Counted from the stretch's first letter, positions 1-10,548 are shown. The stretch is DNA of 64,000 nt from Pseudomonas sp. Ant30-3 (GCF_000690905.1 NZ_JMCL01000013.1:1-64000); one strand, 5' to 3'. Notes: a model not told the origin generated them from the sequence alone. Program-made: numbers and translations.

Positions 1-1
1 A

Positions 2-562
2 CCCGCCAAACCCTTTTATCTCGCCCTACCAGCCTACGGTGTCGCGCTGTTGCCCGGCGACGGTGTGCCGCTGGTGGAAAGCGAAGTTGCACTGGAGCAA
101 GGGGGAGAGCGGCGGGAGCTGTTGGCTGATCCGCAGCAGTTGAGTCGACTCGCCGCAGACTTGCGTAACGACCCGCCTACGCATTTGGCGGGCTTGATCT
201 GGTTTCGTCTTCCGTTGAGCCATGATCGCCGGGCGTGGAGTCTGACGACATTGCGCGCAGTAGCACAGGGTGTTGCGCTCGACAGTCGCTTGACGGTGAA
301 ACTGTCTAGCCAGCAAGGCCTATATGACATCAGCCTGAGCAATCAGGGCAACCTCGACAGTGCCTGGCCCGAACGCATAACCCTCGCCGCACGAGGTTGT
401 GAGGGCGCCGATGCGTTGGCCGGTTACACGTTGCAACAGAGCCCTGAACTCCTTACCTTCACCCGCCTGCGTGAAGGCCGGATACTGGCCGGCGGAGAGC
501 GCGCCATCGGCTGGGCGCGGTGCGCATCGATTGATCAAGGAAATTCGAATGTTGACCCGTAA
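2..562 (+). CDS. DUF3142 domain protein (5' end outside the window)
   Basis: The reading frame is open from base 2, so the gene starts before the window and only the last ~186 residues are visible. The segment around residues 70-90 of the visible part, LIWFRLPLSHDRRAWSL, resembles the C-terminal part of DUF3142 proteins, which I remember from Pseudomonas as envelope-associated proteins of unknown role. The stop lies 14 bases inside the next gene, whose ATG at 549 has its own Shine-Dalgarno-like AAGGA, so the two are probably translationally coupled. The function is unknown; the assignment rests on remembered sequence similarity only. Confidence 0.7.
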   Translation, partial: PAKPFYLALPAYGVALLPGDGVPLVESEVALEQGGERRELLADPQQLSRLAADLRNDPPTHLAGLIWFRLPLSHDRRAWSLTTLRAVAQGVALDSRLTVKLSSQQGLYDISLSNQGNLDSAWPERITLAARGCEGADALAGYTLQQSPELLTFTRLREGRILAGGERAIGWARCASIDQGNSNVDP

Positions 563-2669
563 CTGGCCTCGCCATCTGTTATGCCTGAGTCTGGGTTTGC
601 CGTTGGGCACGGCAGTGGCCTGCGGGCCGGACTTCCCGATGCGCCTGCTCGACAATCGCGCGCAGTCGCTAGCGGAGCTACCGGAAGGGAATTTCCGCTA
701 CGAGGTGAGTCGTCTCGGGCAGGCCATCGATGGTTTGAAGAAAATCGCTGTGCCCGTCGGCGACAGTGCCGTACTGGACCTCGCAGAACAGCGCAGTCAG
801 GCTGAATTGGCGGGGCTGACTGCTGAACAGCAGACTCTTCTAAAGCACTTGCGCACCTTGACCGATGCTCACGAAGTCGACCGTCAAGGCGCGAGTCTTT
901 CCAGTGAATTCAGGCTGTATCTGGCGGGCGCTGTCGCTTTCCATGCGGGCGATTTTCCCTTGGCCGTCGAATATTTTCACCGAGTGCTGGCGCTCCCTGC
1001 TGATCAACGCGCCTTGCGCAGCACTTGGGCAGCTTACTCATTGGGCCGTGCGCTGTTTGCCATGCACGCTGGAGCAGATGCTTCGTCTGATCTGCTCCAT
1101 CAGGCGCAGCAGGCCTTCGAGCTGACGCGACGACTGAGCATCGATGGTTTCAGCGATCCACTGGGACTGGGTGTCGCCAGTCTTGGCGAGCAAGCGCGTG
1201 TAGCGCTCGATTCGGGCGACTGGAGCAGGGCAATCGAGCTTTACGCCACACAGAATGCCCAAGGTTCGGCGGTGGGTTACACCTCGCTGAAACTGTTGGC
1301 GGCTCAACTGAGCTCGATGCCGAGCGATCAATTGGCATTGCTGCTGCAAAACAAGCCGGTGCAACAACTGGTCACGGTGTCGTTGCTCAGCCGACTTGGC
1401 TGGTCATTTGGTGAACAACCGCCAAACGAAAAGAAATTGATCGAGCTTCTGCAAAGCAGCACCCGTGGCACCTTCGATAACGCTGATCGCCTGGCAGCGA
1501 TCAGTTACCAACAAGGTGATTACCCCAGTGCCAAAGCGCTCCTTGAGCACGCAGGGGATGGCGGGCTGGCATGGTGGCTGCGGGCGAAACTGGCGATGCG
1601 AGACGGCGACAAATCCGCTGCGGCCGCAGCCTACGCCAAGGCAGCCCGAGCCTTTGCGCAAGACGAATCCTGGGGCGAGCGACGAACGCAGGACTGGAAT
1701 ATCGAATCGCTGCAACCCAAGTGCCGGGTCGAAGGCGAGAGCGCGATTCTTGCGTTACAACGTGGCGATTATCTTCAGGCGTTCGATCAGCTTTATCGCA
1801 GTAACGGCATCTACTGGTTTGATGCTGCCACTGTTGCGGAGCGCGTGCTGACCGTCGATGAGCTCAAGCAATACGTGGACAGCAACGTCCCGGCGCCACC
1901 TGTGCACAGCCAACAGTTTCGTGACAACTATGCACCTTTACCGGTGGCGGCGAGATTGCGTGACTTGCTCGGACGGCGGCTACTTCGAGAAGAGCGCTAT
2001 GAGGAAGCGCCGCAGTATTTCGGTGATGTTGACCTGCAAAACAAAGCCAAGGCTTATGGTCAGCTGCGTCAGGAAGCCGAAGCGGCCTGGTGGCCATCGA
2101 CCCGCGCTTCGGCGCTGTTCAGTTCGGCCTGGTTGGCGCGGCAGTGGGGGATGGAAATCCTCGGCTACGAGATGGCTCCGGATTACGCTACGTTCGGTGG
2201 TAATTACAGCCTCGAAACGACCTCGCTCAGTGTCGGTCCGCTGGTATCCGAGAATGAATACCAGCGTCAGCAGGCCAGTGCCGCGCGCCCTGATCAACGC
2301 TACCATTATCGGTTTGTGGCCAACTCCCTGGCCAATCGCGCCGCTGATAATCTGCCGCATTCAAGTCAGGCCTTCGCGGCTGTGCTGTGCGCGGCGGCGG
2401 GATGGAATACAGATGCGCAACAAAAAGCGTTTTTCTACCGACGCTACGTCAAGGAAGGTCCGTACGTGCAATGGGCATTGTTCTTTGGCGAGCAATGCCA
2501 AACCCCGGACTTCCTCAATGCTGACAAGCGTTATGTGACCCAGGCGTTGAGCCCGATCCGCGCTGTACTTCGACCCTATAAAAAGCCGCTGCAGTACGGC
2601 GGCGTGGTCGCGTTCACGGCGGTGGCGTTGTGGCTCATCATCCGTCGAAAGCGAGTACATAGGGCCTGA
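549..2669 (+). CDS. Exported helical-repeat (TPR-like) protein of unknown function
   Basis: The product has 706 residues. I chose the ATG at 549 because it follows an AAGGA and begins a signal peptide (hydrophobic LLCLSLGLPLG, then AVA before CGPDFP, a plausible signal peptidase I site; the Cys at +1 lacks a leucine at -3, so lipidation is doubtful). Much of the chain is Ala/Leu-rich with repeated helical pairs such as FHAGDFPLAVEYFHRVLAL, the texture of tetratricopeptide repeats. A hydrophobic C-terminal segment (GGVVAFTAVALWLII) followed by RRKR suggests a membrane anchor with a short cytoplasmic tail. It overlaps the DUF3142 gene by 14 bases, which suggests a functional pair in the cell envelope. 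The role is unknown. Confidence 0.75.
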   Translation: MLTRNWPRHLLCLSLGLPLGTAVACGPDFPMRLLDNRAQSLAELPEGNFRYEVSRLGQAIDGLKKIAVPVGDSAVLDLAEQRSQAELAGLTAEQQTLLKHLRTLTDAHEVDRQGASLSSEFRLYLAGAVAFHAGDFPLAVEYFHRVLALPADQRALRSTWAAYSLGRALFAMHAGADASSDLLHQAQQAFELTRRLSIDGFSDPLGLGVASLGEQARVALDSGDWSRAIELYATQNAQGSAVGYTSLKLLAAQLSSMPSDQLALLLQNKPVQQLVTVSLLSRLGWSFGEQPPNEKKLIELLQSSTRGTFDNADRLAAISYQQGDYPSAKALLEHAGDGGLAWWLRAKLAMRDGDKSAAAAAYAKAARAFAQDESWGERRTQDWNIESLQPKCRVEGESAILALQRGDYLQAFDQLYRSNGIYWFDAATVAERVLTVDELKQYVDSNVPAPPVHSQQFRDNYAPLPVAARLRDLLGRRLLREERYEEAPQYFGDVDLQNKAKAYGQLRQEAEAAWWPSTRASALFSSAWLARQWGMEILGYEMAPDYATFGGNYSLETTSLSVGPLVSENEYQRQQASAARPDQRYHYRFVANSLANRAADNLPHSSQAFAAVLCAAAGWNTDAQQKAFFYRRYVKEGPYVQWALFFGEQCQTPDFLNADKRYVTQALSPIRAVLRPYKKPLQYGGVVAFTAVALWLIIRRKRVHRA

Positions 2670-2761
2670 TCACCTGCTGTACAAAGATCAGAATGGCGAA
2701 CCCGATCAGCAGACCCGGAACCGGCTACCAGAGGCCGGTTTTACCGACAGGATCTACCCCT

Positions 2762-3238
2762 ATGAAGCTGGATGCCTTTGATCGCAAAATCCTCTCGGCC
2801 CTGCAGCGAGACGGCCGGTTGAGCAATGTCCAACTGGCGGACGAGATTGGTCTGTCGGCCTCGCCGTGTTTGCGCCGCGTACGGATGCTGGAGGAGGCAG
2901 GCGTGATTCGCGGTTATCAGGCCATCCTGGACCGGGATGAAGTCGGGCTCGGATTGACCGTCTTTGTCGGCGTCAAAGTCGAACGACACACGGACGAACG
3001 AGCTGAAGCCTTTCGTGTTGCGGTGACGGCATTGCCTGAAGTGATTTCGGCGTTTCTGGTATCTGGAGAATCCGATTTCCTGTTACAGGTCGTTGTGCCG
3101 GATCTGCGTAGTTATGATCGCTTTCTCTCCGAGAGATTGTTGAAGCTGCCGGGTATCAGTGACATCCGCAGCAACTTCGCGATCAACACAGTGAAAGCAC
3201 CCGGGGCTTTACCGCTGGCGCATTTGCCGACGGGCTGA
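2762..3238 (+). CDS. Lrp/AsnC family transcriptional regulator
   Basis: The product has 158 residues, the usual family length. The N-terminal ~60 residues (LDAFDRKILSALQRDGRLSN, then LADEIGLSASPCLRRVRMLE) form the Lrp-type winged helix-turn-helix, with the SxSPCLRR recognition helix. The rest is the RAM/effector-binding ferredoxin-like domain (VGVKVERH ... LVSGESDFLLQV). The frame is open upstream, but the ATG at 2762 is preceded by AGGA and matches the conserved family start. Lrp proteins sense amino acids as octamers or hexadecamers. The neighbouring lpd gene is convergent, so the target is not evident from the context. Confidence 0.92.
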   Translation: MKLDAFDRKILSALQRDGRLSNVQLADEIGLSASPCLRRVRMLEEAGVIRGYQAILDRDEVGLGLTVFVGVKVERHTDERAEAFRVAVTALPEVISAFLVSGESDFLLQVVVPDLRSYDRFLSERLLKLPGISDIRSNFAINTVKAPGALPLAHLPTG

Positions 3239-3268
3239 TTGCTCTCACCTGAAACATGAGAGCGATCA
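3236..3268. terminator. Hairpin between convergent genes (putative bidirectional terminator)
   Basis: Inverted repeat TGATTGCTCTCA / TGAGAGCGATCA (one mismatch, 9-base loop). It overlaps the TGA of the Lrp-type gene and lies just beyond the stop of lpd. It lacks a clean U-run, so termination is inferred. Confidence 0.45.
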
Positions 3269-3277
3269 GCTCCGATA

Positions 3278-4678
3278 TCACATCTGCGTCGCCATTCCTT
3301 CCACGTTCATCGCTGCTTGGCGCAACGCCTCGGAGCGAGTTGGGTGAGGGTGGCAGGTCAAAGCGATGTCTTCAGCAGACGCGCTGAATTCCATGGCCAC
3401 GCAGTATTCGCCGATCATTTCACTGACGCTTGGGCCTACCAGATGCACGCCAAGGATTTCATCGGTGCGCTCGTCGGCCAGCACTTTGGCAAAGCCTTCG
3501 GTTTCGTGATTGATTTTTGCCCGGCTGTTGGCCGTGAAGGGGAATTTGCCGACCTTGTAGGCCCGGCCTTCGGTCTTGAGTTGTTCTTCGGTTTTGCCGA
3601 CGCTGGCCAATTCCGGTTTGGTGTAAATCACGTTGGGGATGAGGTTGTAATTGACCTCGCCTGCCTTGCCCACAATCTGTTCGATGCACGCCATGGCTTC
3701 GTCTTCAGCCTTGTGAGCGAGCATCGGGCCGGACGTTACATCACCGATGACCCACACGCCGGCGGCTTCAGTCCGATGGTTCTGGTTGGCGAGCATGCCG
3801 CGCGCGTCGGTGGCCAGGCCGACATTCTCCAGCCCCAGTCCTTGGGTGTAAGGACGGCGGCCGATAGCGACCAATACGTAGTCGGCTTCCAGCAGCTCAG
3901 CTGTTCCACCGGCCGCCGGTTCAACGCTCAGTTGGACAGCAGTCGCCGACGTTGTGGCGCTGGTTACTTTGGAACTCAGCTTGAAGTTGATGCCCTGTTT
4001 GCTCAGCGAGCGCTGCAGCGTTTTACCTGCTTCACCGTCCACACCCGGGCAGATCCGATCGAGAAACTCGATCACCGTAACCTGGGCGCCCAAGCGTCTC
4101 CACACTGAACCCAGTTCCAGACCGATGACACCGGCGCCAATGACCACCAGATGCTTGGGGACTTCCGCCAGCGCAAGCGCTCCCGTGGAATCGAGAATGC
4201 GCTGATTATCGATGGTCACGCCGGGCAGGGGTGTGGGTTCAGAACCCGTCGCAATTACGATGTCTTTCGCACTCAGTTCGGTCTTGTTGCCTGCGCCATC
4301 GGTTACCGTCACTTTGCCCGGGCCGTCGATATGGCCCCAGCCTTTGATCCAGTCGACTTTGTTTTTGCGAAACAGAAATTCGATGCCCTTGGTCAGGCCT
4401 GCAACGCTTTCATCTTTCTGCTTCATCATCTGAGTCAGATTAAGCGTGGGCTTGACCTCGATTCCCAGGTTGGCGAATTCAGTGCCCATGGCAGCATCGT
4501 AGAGTTCTGACGCGTGCAACAAGGCTTTGGATGGCATGCAACCGACATTTAAACAGGTGCCGCCCAGGGTTGCGCGACCCTCTACGCAGGCAGCCTTCAA
4601 ACCCAATTGGCCGGCGCGGATCGCCGCGTTATAGCCGCCAGGTCCTCCGCCTAAAATCACGACATCATAATTACTCAT
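3278..4678 (-). CDS. lpd: Dihydrolipoyl dehydrogenase (E3)
   Basis: The product has 466 residues, typical for E3. It reoxidises dihydrolipoamide on 2-oxoacid dehydrogenase complexes or the glycine cleavage H-protein, using FAD and NAD+. The N-terminal FAD-binding GGGPGGYNAAIRAG (residues 10-23) is followed by the redox disulfide in GGTCLNVGCMPSK (Cys42, Cys47). The NAD-binding VIGAGVIGLELG lies mid-protein and the catalytic HPHPTRSEA near the C-terminus. Start at MSNYDVVILGG, after a GGAGT. The gene stands alone, with no E1/E2 partner nearby, as with the extra lpd copies (such as lpd3) of pseudomonads. It is divergent from cfa. Confidence 0.95.
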   Translation of the reverse strand: MSNYDVVILGGGPGGYNAAIRAGQLGLKAACVEGRATLGGTCLNVGCMPSKALLHASELYDAAMGTEFANLGIEVKPTLNLTQMMKQKDESVAGLTKGIEFLFRKNKVDWIKGWGHIDGPGKVTVTDGAGNKTELSAKDIVIATGSEPTPLPGVTIDNQRILDSTGALALAEVPKHLVVIGAGVIGLELGSVWRRLGAQVTVIEFLDRICPGVDGEAGKTLQRSLSKQGINFKLSSKVTSATTSATAVQLSVEPAAGGTAELLEADYVLVAIGRRPYTQGLGLENVGLATDARGMLANQNHRTEAAGVWVIGDVTSGPMLAHKAEDEAMACIEQIVGKAGEVNYNLIPNVIYTKPELASVGKTEEQLKTEGRAYKVGKFPFTANSRAKINHETEGFAKVLADERTDEILGVHLVGPSVSEMIGEYCVAMEFSASAEDIALTCHPHPTRSEALRQAAMNVEGMATQM

Positions 4679-4863
4679 GAATAACTCCGGTTGGCCAGGC
4701 AAATGAATAGGCTCTCCCAGTCTAGAAAAGAAACACGTTCCACGTGGAACAAATGTTGGTGGGCGCAACCAAGCCGATAGAAAAACGCTATTTATCGATA
4801 GCCAGTTATTTTTCATGGATGGTCTACCCTCAAATCAGACGTCTGAAACAAGGGGGATTTTCC

Positions 4864-6051
4864 ATGCTCGCGCATCTTCCACCGGCCTTACAGAATCTGC
4901 AGTTACCGCTTCGTCTGCGACTTTGGGATGGCCATGAATTCAATCTGGGCCCGACGCCCAGCGTGACAATTGTGGTAAAGGACCCACAAATGGTGACTCA
5001 ATTTACGCACCCGAGCCTGGATGCACTCGGGGCCGCGTTCGTCGAGGGCAAACTCGAGCTTGAAGGTTCTATCAGCGACGTGATCCGTGTCTGTGATGAG
5101 TGGAGTCAGGCTTTGCTGGATGAAGGTGATGACAACCAGCCGGTCCGCGCCATGCATGACAAAGAAACCGACGCCAAGGCTATCTCCTACCATTACGACC
5201 TTTCCAATGCCTTCTATCAACTGTGGCTCGATAGCGACATGGCCTATTCCTGCGCCTATTTCGAGACCGGCAGTGAATCCCTGGAACAGGCCCAACAAGC
5301 TAAATTTCGTCACCTTTGCCGTAAGCTGCGACTTCAGCCTGGCGAGTATCTGTTGGATGTCGGTTGCGGTTGGGGCGGGCTGGCGCGGTACGCCGCCAGG
5401 GAATTTGGCGCAAAGGTGTTTGGGATTACGCTGAGCAAAGAACAGCTTGATCTTGCTCGTGAGCGCGTATTGGCCGAAGGTCTCGAAGATCTGGTTGAGC
5501 TGCAACTGCTCGACTATCGTGACCTGCCGCAAGATGGCCGCTTCGACAAAATCGTCAGCGTCGGCATGTTCGAACACGTTGGCCATGCGAATCTTCATGA
5601 ATATTGCAGCACCTTGTTTGGCGCTGTGAGGGAGGGCGGCCTGGTGATGAATCACGGCATCACGGCGAAGCACACGGACGGACGACCTGTGGGACGCGGT
5701 GCCGGAGAGTTCATCGAGAAGTACGTATTTCCCAACGGAGAGCTGCCGCACCTGTCGATGATTTCGGCGCAAATCAGTGAGGTCGGGTTGGAGATTGTCG
5801 ACGTTGAGAGCCTGCGTCTGCACTACGCTCGCACGCTCGACCACTGGAGCGAACGCTTGGAAGACAACCTCGAAGCCGCGGGTGGTCTGGTGCCCGAGCA
5901 GGCATTGCGAATCTGGCGCCTGTACCTCGCTGGATGCGCTTATGCGTTCGCCAGGGGCTGGATCAATCTTCACCAGGTGCTTGCCGTAAAGACGCACGTC
6001 GACGGCAGCCATGAGCTGCCCTGGACCCGCGACGATATCTACACGCCCTAA
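4864..6051 (+). CDS. cfa: Cyclopropane-fatty-acyl-phospholipid synthase
   Basis: The product has 395 residues. It methylenates cis double bonds of phospholipid acyl chains in the inner membrane using S-adenosylmethionine, usually on entry into stationary phase. Family marks are [18 protein letters not shown], then AYSCAYF, the SAM-binding [16 protein letters not shown], and FGITLSKEQ. The ATG at 4864 follows GGGGGAT and is preferred over an in-frame upstream ATG at 4744 whose encoded N-terminus is not family-like. Its stop overlaps that of the convergent cardiolipin synthase gene (6048), placing two membrane-lipid enzymes tail to tail. Confidence 0.93.
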   Translation: MLAHLPPALQNLQLPLRLRLWDGHEFNLGPTPSVTIVVKDPQMVTQFTHPSLDALGAAFVEGKLELEGSISDVIRVCDEWSQALLDEGDDNQPVRAMHDKETDAKAISYHYDLSNAFYQLWLDSDMAYSCAYFETGSESLEQAQQAKFRHLCRKLRLQPGEYLLDVGCGWGGLARYAAREFGAKVFGITLSKEQLDLARERVLAEGLEDLVELQLLDYRDLPQDGRFDKIVSVGMFEHVGHANLHEYCSTLFGAVREGGLVMNHGITAKHTDGRPVGRGAGEFIEKYVFPNGELPHLSMISAQISEVGLEIVDVESLRLHYARTLDHWSERLEDNLEAAGGLVPEQALRIWRLYLAGCAYAFARGWINLHQVLAVKTHVDGSHELPWTRDDIYTP

Positions 6052-7487
6052 AGGATCGGTGAAATCAACCGGGCGACTCGCATGCCTAGCTGTTGCAGGC
6101 GGCGCGTTTCCCGGCGATCTTGCGCTGCGATTTCGTACGCGTTGGCGAAATCGTCGTTGAGCATCTGTTCCACCTCTGCGGCGAATGTACTGTCGACCGT
6201 CAGCAACATCACTTCAAAATTCAGCCGGAACGAACGGTTATCCATGTTTGCGCTGCCGATGGCGCTGATCTCGCTGTCGATCAAGACGACTTTTTGATGC
6301 AGGAACCCCGGTTCGTAGCGGAACACGCGCACGCCGGCACGTACTGCTTCGAAGGCGTAGAGGCTGGAGGCGGCGTAGACGATTCGGTGATCGGGTCGTG
6401 AAGGCAGGAGGATCCGCACATCAACCCCGCGCAAAACTGCGAGTCGGAGCGCTGCGAATACTGCCTCGTCGGGAATGAAGTAGGGGCTGGTTATCCACAC
6501 GCGTTCAGTCGCCGCGTGGATGGCTTCGACGAAGAAGAGCGAGCAAGTCTCGTAGGAGTCTGCCGGGCCGCTGGCGAGCAGTTGGCAGAGCACGCCATCT
6601 TCAGGATATTCGTCGGGCAAGATCAGCGGTGGCAGTGTTCGCGCTGCCCAGAACCAGTCCTCGGCAAACGATTCCTGCATGCACGCCACTACAGGCCCGC
6701 TTACCCGTACGTGGGTATCGCGCCAAGGCGCCAGTGGCGGTTTTTCGCCCATGTATTCGTCGCCTACGTTGTGACCGCCGACGAAACCCAGCACACCGTC
6801 GACCACAACAATCTTGCGGTGATTACGGAAGTTGACCTGGAAGCGATTGAGCCATCCGCTGCGCGTGGCGAACGCTTTGACTTCCACACCGGCATCACGC
6901 AATGGCTGCACGAAACTGTGAGGCAGGGAATGGCTCCCTATCCGGTCATACAGTAGAAACACGGCCACGCCTTCGGCTGCCTTTTCCAGTAGCAACGTCT
7001 GCAGACGCCGGCCGAGCCGATCGTCGTGGATGATGAAAAACTGAATCAGCACTGCCTGTCTGGCGCCACGAATGGCCTCGAATATTGATTCGAACGTGGC
7101 TTGTCCGTTGATCAGCAGTTGCACTTCGTTGTTTGCCAGGCAGGGCATGCGTCCCAGTTTTGGCATCGCTCTCAACGAGGCGTATGCGCGCGATGCGCGG
7201 GCGGTCAGTGCCTCTTCAACCCACGGGCGCCAGTTCAGCTCGGAGATTGCTTTGCGCATTTCCTCGTTGGCCTGGCGACGCGCCTGGATGTAGCCATCGA
7301 AGGTACTGCGGCCGAATACCAGATAAGGAATCAGCGTGAGATAGGGAATGAAAAACAGTGACAATGCCCAGGCGATGGAGCCTTGCGCCGTGCGGACGGT
7401 CAGTACGGCATGGATCGCAGCGATCATGCCGAGCGTGTGGATCAACGCGATCAGGTAACCGAAAACATGCGGGCCGAAATAATCCAT
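6048..7487 (-). CDS. cls: Cardiolipin synthase (ClsA type)
   Basis: The product has 479 residues. It joins two phosphatidylglycerols into cardiolipin at the inner membrane. The start [20 protein letters not shown] gives two N-terminal membrane segments (about residues 8-30 and 38-60), as in ClsA. Two phospholipase-D HKD motifs are visible: [10 protein letters not shown] in the first half and HQKVVLIDS near the C-terminus. An ATG nine codons upstream is in frame but less likely. The gene is convergent with cfa and overlaps its stop codon. Confidence 0.93.
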   Translation of the reverse strand: MDYFGPHVFGYLIALIHTLGMIAAIHAVLTVRTAQGSIAWALSLFFIPYLTLIPYLVFGRSTFDGYIQARRQANEEMRKAISELNWRPWVEEALTARASRAYASLRAMPKLGRMPCLANNEVQLLINGQATFESIFEAIRGARQAVLIQFFIIHDDRLGRRLQTLLLEKAAEGVAVFLLYDRIGSHSLPHSFVQPLRDAGVEVKAFATRSGWLNRFQVNFRNHRKIVVVDGVLGFVGGHNVGDEYMGEKPPLAPWRDTHVRVSGPVVACMQESFAEDWFWAARTLPPLILPDEYPEDGVLCQLLASGPADSYETCSLFFVEAIHAATERVWITSPYFIPDEAVFAALRLAVLRGVDVRILLPSRPDHRIVYAASSLYAFEAVRAGVRVFRYEPGFLHQKVVLIDSEISAIGSANMDNRSFRLNFEVMLLTVDSTFAAEVEQMLNDDFANAYEIAAQDRRETRRLQQLGMRVARLISPIL

Positions 7488-7618
7488 GGGGCAGCCTTGC
7501 TCCTGAAGTTTCAATGCTTAACAGACCATGTTCCGTGCAGAATGTCGCTATTTAATTGGTCCATGAACCGAAGCCAGCGGCTGACGTCTAACGGCCACTA
7601 CTGATCAGGAGTTACACG

Positions 7619-8140
7619 ATGAACGTACGTCTGCTGGGTTTGGCCGTGGCTTTTGGTTTGACACTTCCTGTCGCTGCCCAAGCGCAAATGTTGCAGCCTG
7701 GGTTGTGGGAACTGACCTCGAGCAACATGAAAGTCGATGATCAGAATTTGCCTGACCTGCAATTGATCCTCGGTCAGATTCAAAGCCAGATGACCCCGGA
7801 ACAGCGTGCTCAACTGGAGAAGCAGGGCATCACCATGGGCGGCAAAGGCATTCGCGCTTGCCTGACGCCAGAGCAGGTTCGATCCGACAACATCCCGCTG
7901 ACCGACCCGCAGTCGGGTTGCAAACAGGAAATCACTGAGCGCACCGGTAACCAGTGGAAATTTCGCTTCAGCTGCCCTAAGGCTCAAGGTGCTGGTGTCG
8001 CAACCTTCCTCAGCGATCGTGAGTTCACCACCAAGGTGAATGGCACCTTCAACGCGACCGGGATCCAGCAGAAGGGGAGCCTTGATACTCGCGCAGTCTG
8101 GTTGGGGAAGGAATGCGGAACGGTAAAACCGCGCGCTTAA
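7619..8140 (+). CDS. DUF3617 domain periplasmic protein
   Basis: The product has 173 residues. A Sec signal peptide (RLLGLAVAFGLTLPVAAQAQ) is cleaved after about residue 22. The mature N-terminus MLQPGLWEL is the hallmark of DUF3617 proteins. Four Cys residues lie in the mature part (positions ~80, 101, 121 and 167, as in IRACLTPEQV, SGCKQEI, FSCPKA and GKECGTV), suggesting disulfides. The ATG follows AGGAGT at good spacing. Proteins of this family are abundant in Pseudomonas but their function is unknown. Confidence 0.88.
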   Translation: MNVRLLGLAVAFGLTLPVAAQAQMLQPGLWELTSSNMKVDDQNLPDLQLILGQIQSQMTPEQRAQLEKQGITMGGKGIRACLTPEQVRSDNIPLTDPQSGCKQEITERTGNQWKFRFSCPKAQGAGVATFLSDREFTTKVNGTFNATGIQQKGSLDTRAVWLGKECGTVKPRA

Positions 8141-8292
8141 GCTGTCACCGCACTTCAGATCAGAATTTATTCTGCCTTTCAGCCGCGCATCCATCCACAT
8201 GGGTGCGCGCTACGTCCTCTGAAAACTCAGAGTTGACGGATCTCCGTGGCGACCGCGTGTGCTGATTCCGCCATCAGTTGCAGATCATGTTC

Positions 8293-9192
8293 TTAGGAGT
8301 CGACCCTCCAATTCCATCGGCTCACTGCTACCGCATCATGAGCGTGCAGGCTTTCGCTGTGGACCACGCGAACTTGGAATCCGTTGATGCCTGGAGAACG
8401 TTTGAGCGCCAAGTTCAATCGTCGGGCTGCGTCCTCGCAAAACATCAGATTCTGTCCATTAGCCAACGCAAAAGCTTGCTCGTCAGCGCGCTTGACGGCG
8501 GTTTGCACGGCTGTTCCCAAAGCGGCTTCTGCGTCATTGATCACGGCCACCCACGGCAGATTGTCCAGATAATCGTCGAGGCGAACCTGCAGGTGCGCAT
8601 AACTGCGTTGGCTATGTGGCGTTGCAACAATGCCATTGGATGAGCCTAGCCACGCTAATACGTCGGCATGCTGCAGTGATCGGTTGGCGAAATCTTCAAT
8701 GAATTGCTGCTGAATCAGTTGCCTCGCGAGCGCGGCCGAGCAAGGGCAAGTCGAGGAATATGGAATCTCGATGCTAAGTTCCACGTGGAACATATCGTTT
8801 TCCATCGACGCGCTGACGCAGACTGAATAGCTTTTCCATCCCGACAAAGGACTTATCAGCGCGGGCCTCCTCAACAGAAGTTCTGCGCGTAATTTCAAAT
8901 ATGCATTTTTTGAAAGGCCGCGGTGGGAATGAAGAAAGCTTTGCAGGAGCTGGCGCAACAGGGCCGGAGTCAGGCTTTCGCGTTCAAGTATTCCCAGTGC
9001 GAGATACAACCGTGACATGTGAATGCCGCGAGCATCGCCGTTATCCAGGCTCACACCGGCGTCAGCTCTTGCGCTGAGGCGTTGCCCGTCGAATACGACC
9101 GGCAGGGCGATGCCGTGCATGCCAACCCATTCAAGAGGCAGCGAAGTGTGGGACGTCTGGGCGCAGATATCCGGGAGCGTTAGCGCATTCAT
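8293..9192 (-). CDS. folE2: GTP cyclohydrolase FolE2 (type IB, zinc-independent)
   Basis: The product has 299 residues. It opens GTP to 7,8-dihydroneopterin triphosphate, the first step of folate synthesis. Unlike FolE it does not need zinc, so it replaces FolE when zinc is scarce. The EWVGMHGI segment (residues ~21-28) and YSSTCPCSAALA (~145-156, with Cys149 and Cys151) are type IB signatures. The ATG at 9192 is chosen over an in-frame TTG two codons earlier. The gene diverges from a COG0523 GTPase, and a near-perfect Zur operator (9225-9239) lies 33 bases upstream, consistent with derepression under zinc starvation. Confidence 0.93.
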   Translation of the reverse strand: MNALTLPDICAQTSHTSLPLEWVGMHGIALPVVFDGQRLSARADAGVSLDNGDARGIHMSRLYLALGILERESLTPALLRQLLQSFLHSHRGLSKNAYLKLRAELLLRRPALISPLSGWKSYSVCVSASMENDMFHVELSIEIPYSSTCPCSAALARQLIQQQFIEDFANRSLQHADVLAWLGSSNGIVATPHSQRSYAHLQVRLDDYLDNLPWVAVINDAEAALGTAVQTAVKRADEQAFALANGQNLMFCEDAARRLNLALKRSPGINGFQVRVVHSESLHAHDAVAVSRWNWRVDS

Positions 9193-9224
9193 GAGCAAGT
9201 CCGTCGTGGAAATCGATTAGTTTA

Positions 9225-9239
9225 TGTTATGTTATTACA
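9225..9239. promoter_or_regulatory. Putative Zur box
   Basis: TGTTATGTTATTACA matches 12 of the 14 specified positions of the gamma-proteobacterial Zur consensus TGTTATAnTATAACA, recalled from the literature. It lies between the divergent folE2 and COG0523 GTPase genes, both of which are classic Zur targets. Confidence 0.75.
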
Positions 9240-9325
9240 TCTAAATCGACCACGCCTTTTTGCCGAAGCAATCATATTGCTTGCCGTAAAGGGCGCTCGC
9301 TCAGTCTCCCCTTGAGGAATACCCG

Positions 9326-10534
9326 ATGCCCAATCGACTCCCCGTTACGGTTCTTTCAGGCTTTCTCGGAGCCGGCAAAAGCACGCTGCTCAACTACGTA
9401 CTGCGCAACCGTGAACATCTTCGGGTCGCTGTAATCGTCAACGACATGAGCGAGATCAACATCGACGGCAGCGATGTTCAGCGCGACGTCAGCCTGAATC
9501 GCGCTGAAGAAAAACTCGTGGAGATGAGCAACGGCTGCATCTGCTGCACGTTGCGCGAAGACTTGCTGGAAGAGGTGAGCAAGCTCGCCAAGGAAGGGCG
9601 TTTTGATTACTTGTTGATCGAGTCCACCGGTATTTCCGAGCCACTGCCCGTGGCCGAGACCTTCACTTTTCGCGACGACAGCGGACAGAGTCTGGCCGAT
9701 ATTGCCCGGCTCGACACCATGGTCACCGTCGTCGACGGTGTGAATTTCCTGCTCGACTACCAGGCTGCTGAAAGCCTCGCGTCTCGTGGCGAAACGTTGG
9801 GTGCTGAGGATGAACGTTCCATCACTGACCTGCTGGTCGAACAAATTGAATTCGCCGACGTCATCCTGATCAGCAAGATCGATTTGATCGGCAGCCACGA
9901 GCGCCAGGAGCTGATGGCGATACTCCAGCGACTCAACTCACAGGCAGAGATCGTCCCCATGGTCATGGGTGAAATCCCGCTGCAGAAGATCCTCAACACC
10001 GGCCGGTTTGACTTCGACAAAGCCGCCCAGGCGCCGGGCTGGTTGCGTGAAATGCGCGGTGAACATGTGCCGGAGACCGATGAATACGGCATTGCCAGCA
10101 CGGCCTACCGGGCCCGGCGACCCTTCCATCCGCAACGCTTTTTCGACTTTATCGACGGGCACTGGACCAACGGCAAGCTGCTGCGCTCGAAAGGTTACTT
10201 CTGGTTGGCGAGCAAGCACATGGATGCCGGAAGCTGGTCTCAGGCAGGTGGCTTGATGCGCCACGGGTTTGCCGGTCGCTGGTGGCGCTTCGTGCCGAAA
10301 AACCAATGGCCCGAGGACGCAGAAAGTACTGCAGCAATCATGAAAAACTGGACGCAGGCCACCGGCGATTGCCGGCAGGAGCTGGTGTTCATTGGTCAGA
10401 ACATCGATTTTGAATTGCTTACCGCAGCGCTGGATAACTGCCTTCTGACAGATGCTGAGATGGCTTCAGGCGTGACGGCCTGGCTGCAGCTGCCTGACCC
10501 GTTTGGCCCTTGGCACGATGACGAAGCAGCTTAG
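9326..10534 (+). CDS. zigA: COG0523 (CobW-like) zinc GTPase, ZigA type
   Basis: The product has 402 residues. It is a G3E-family GTPase thought to deliver zinc to client proteins. Walker A is GFLGAGKS (12-19); the metal-binding CxCC sits in NGCICC (71-74). ESTGISEP (~99-106) is the Walker B region and SKID (~187) the NKxD equivalent. The C-terminal CobW_C domain contains [13 protein letters not shown] and WLASKH. It starts 87 bases from the putative Zur box shared with folE2, so it is probably induced by zinc limitation. The symbol follows the zinc-responsive pseudomonad/Acinetobacter homologues and is by analogy. Confidence 0.85.
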   Translation: MPNRLPVTVLSGFLGAGKSTLLNYVLRNREHLRVAVIVNDMSEINIDGSDVQRDVSLNRAEEKLVEMSNGCICCTLREDLLEEVSKLAKEGRFDYLLIESTGISEPLPVAETFTFRDDSGQSLADIARLDTMVTVVDGVNFLLDYQAAESLASRGETLGAEDERSITDLLVEQIEFADVILISKIDLIGSHERQELMAILQRLNSQAEIVPMVMGEIPLQKILNTGRFDFDKAAQAPGWLREMRGEHVPETDEYGIASTAYRARRPFHPQRFFDFIDGHWTNGKLLRSKGYFWLASKHMDAGSWSQAGGLMRHGFAGRWWRFVPKNQWPEDAESTAAIMKNWTQATGDCRQELVFIGQNIDFELLTAALDNCLLTDAEMASGVTAWLQLPDPFGPWHDDEAA

Positions 10535-10548
10535 GCTCTGCATCCGCC

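Noticed and set aside
399..548. Upstream 50-codon extension of the TPR-like gene
   Set aside because: It is out of frame with and wholly inside the DUF3142 gene, while the ATG at 549 has a Shine-Dalgarno and signal peptide.
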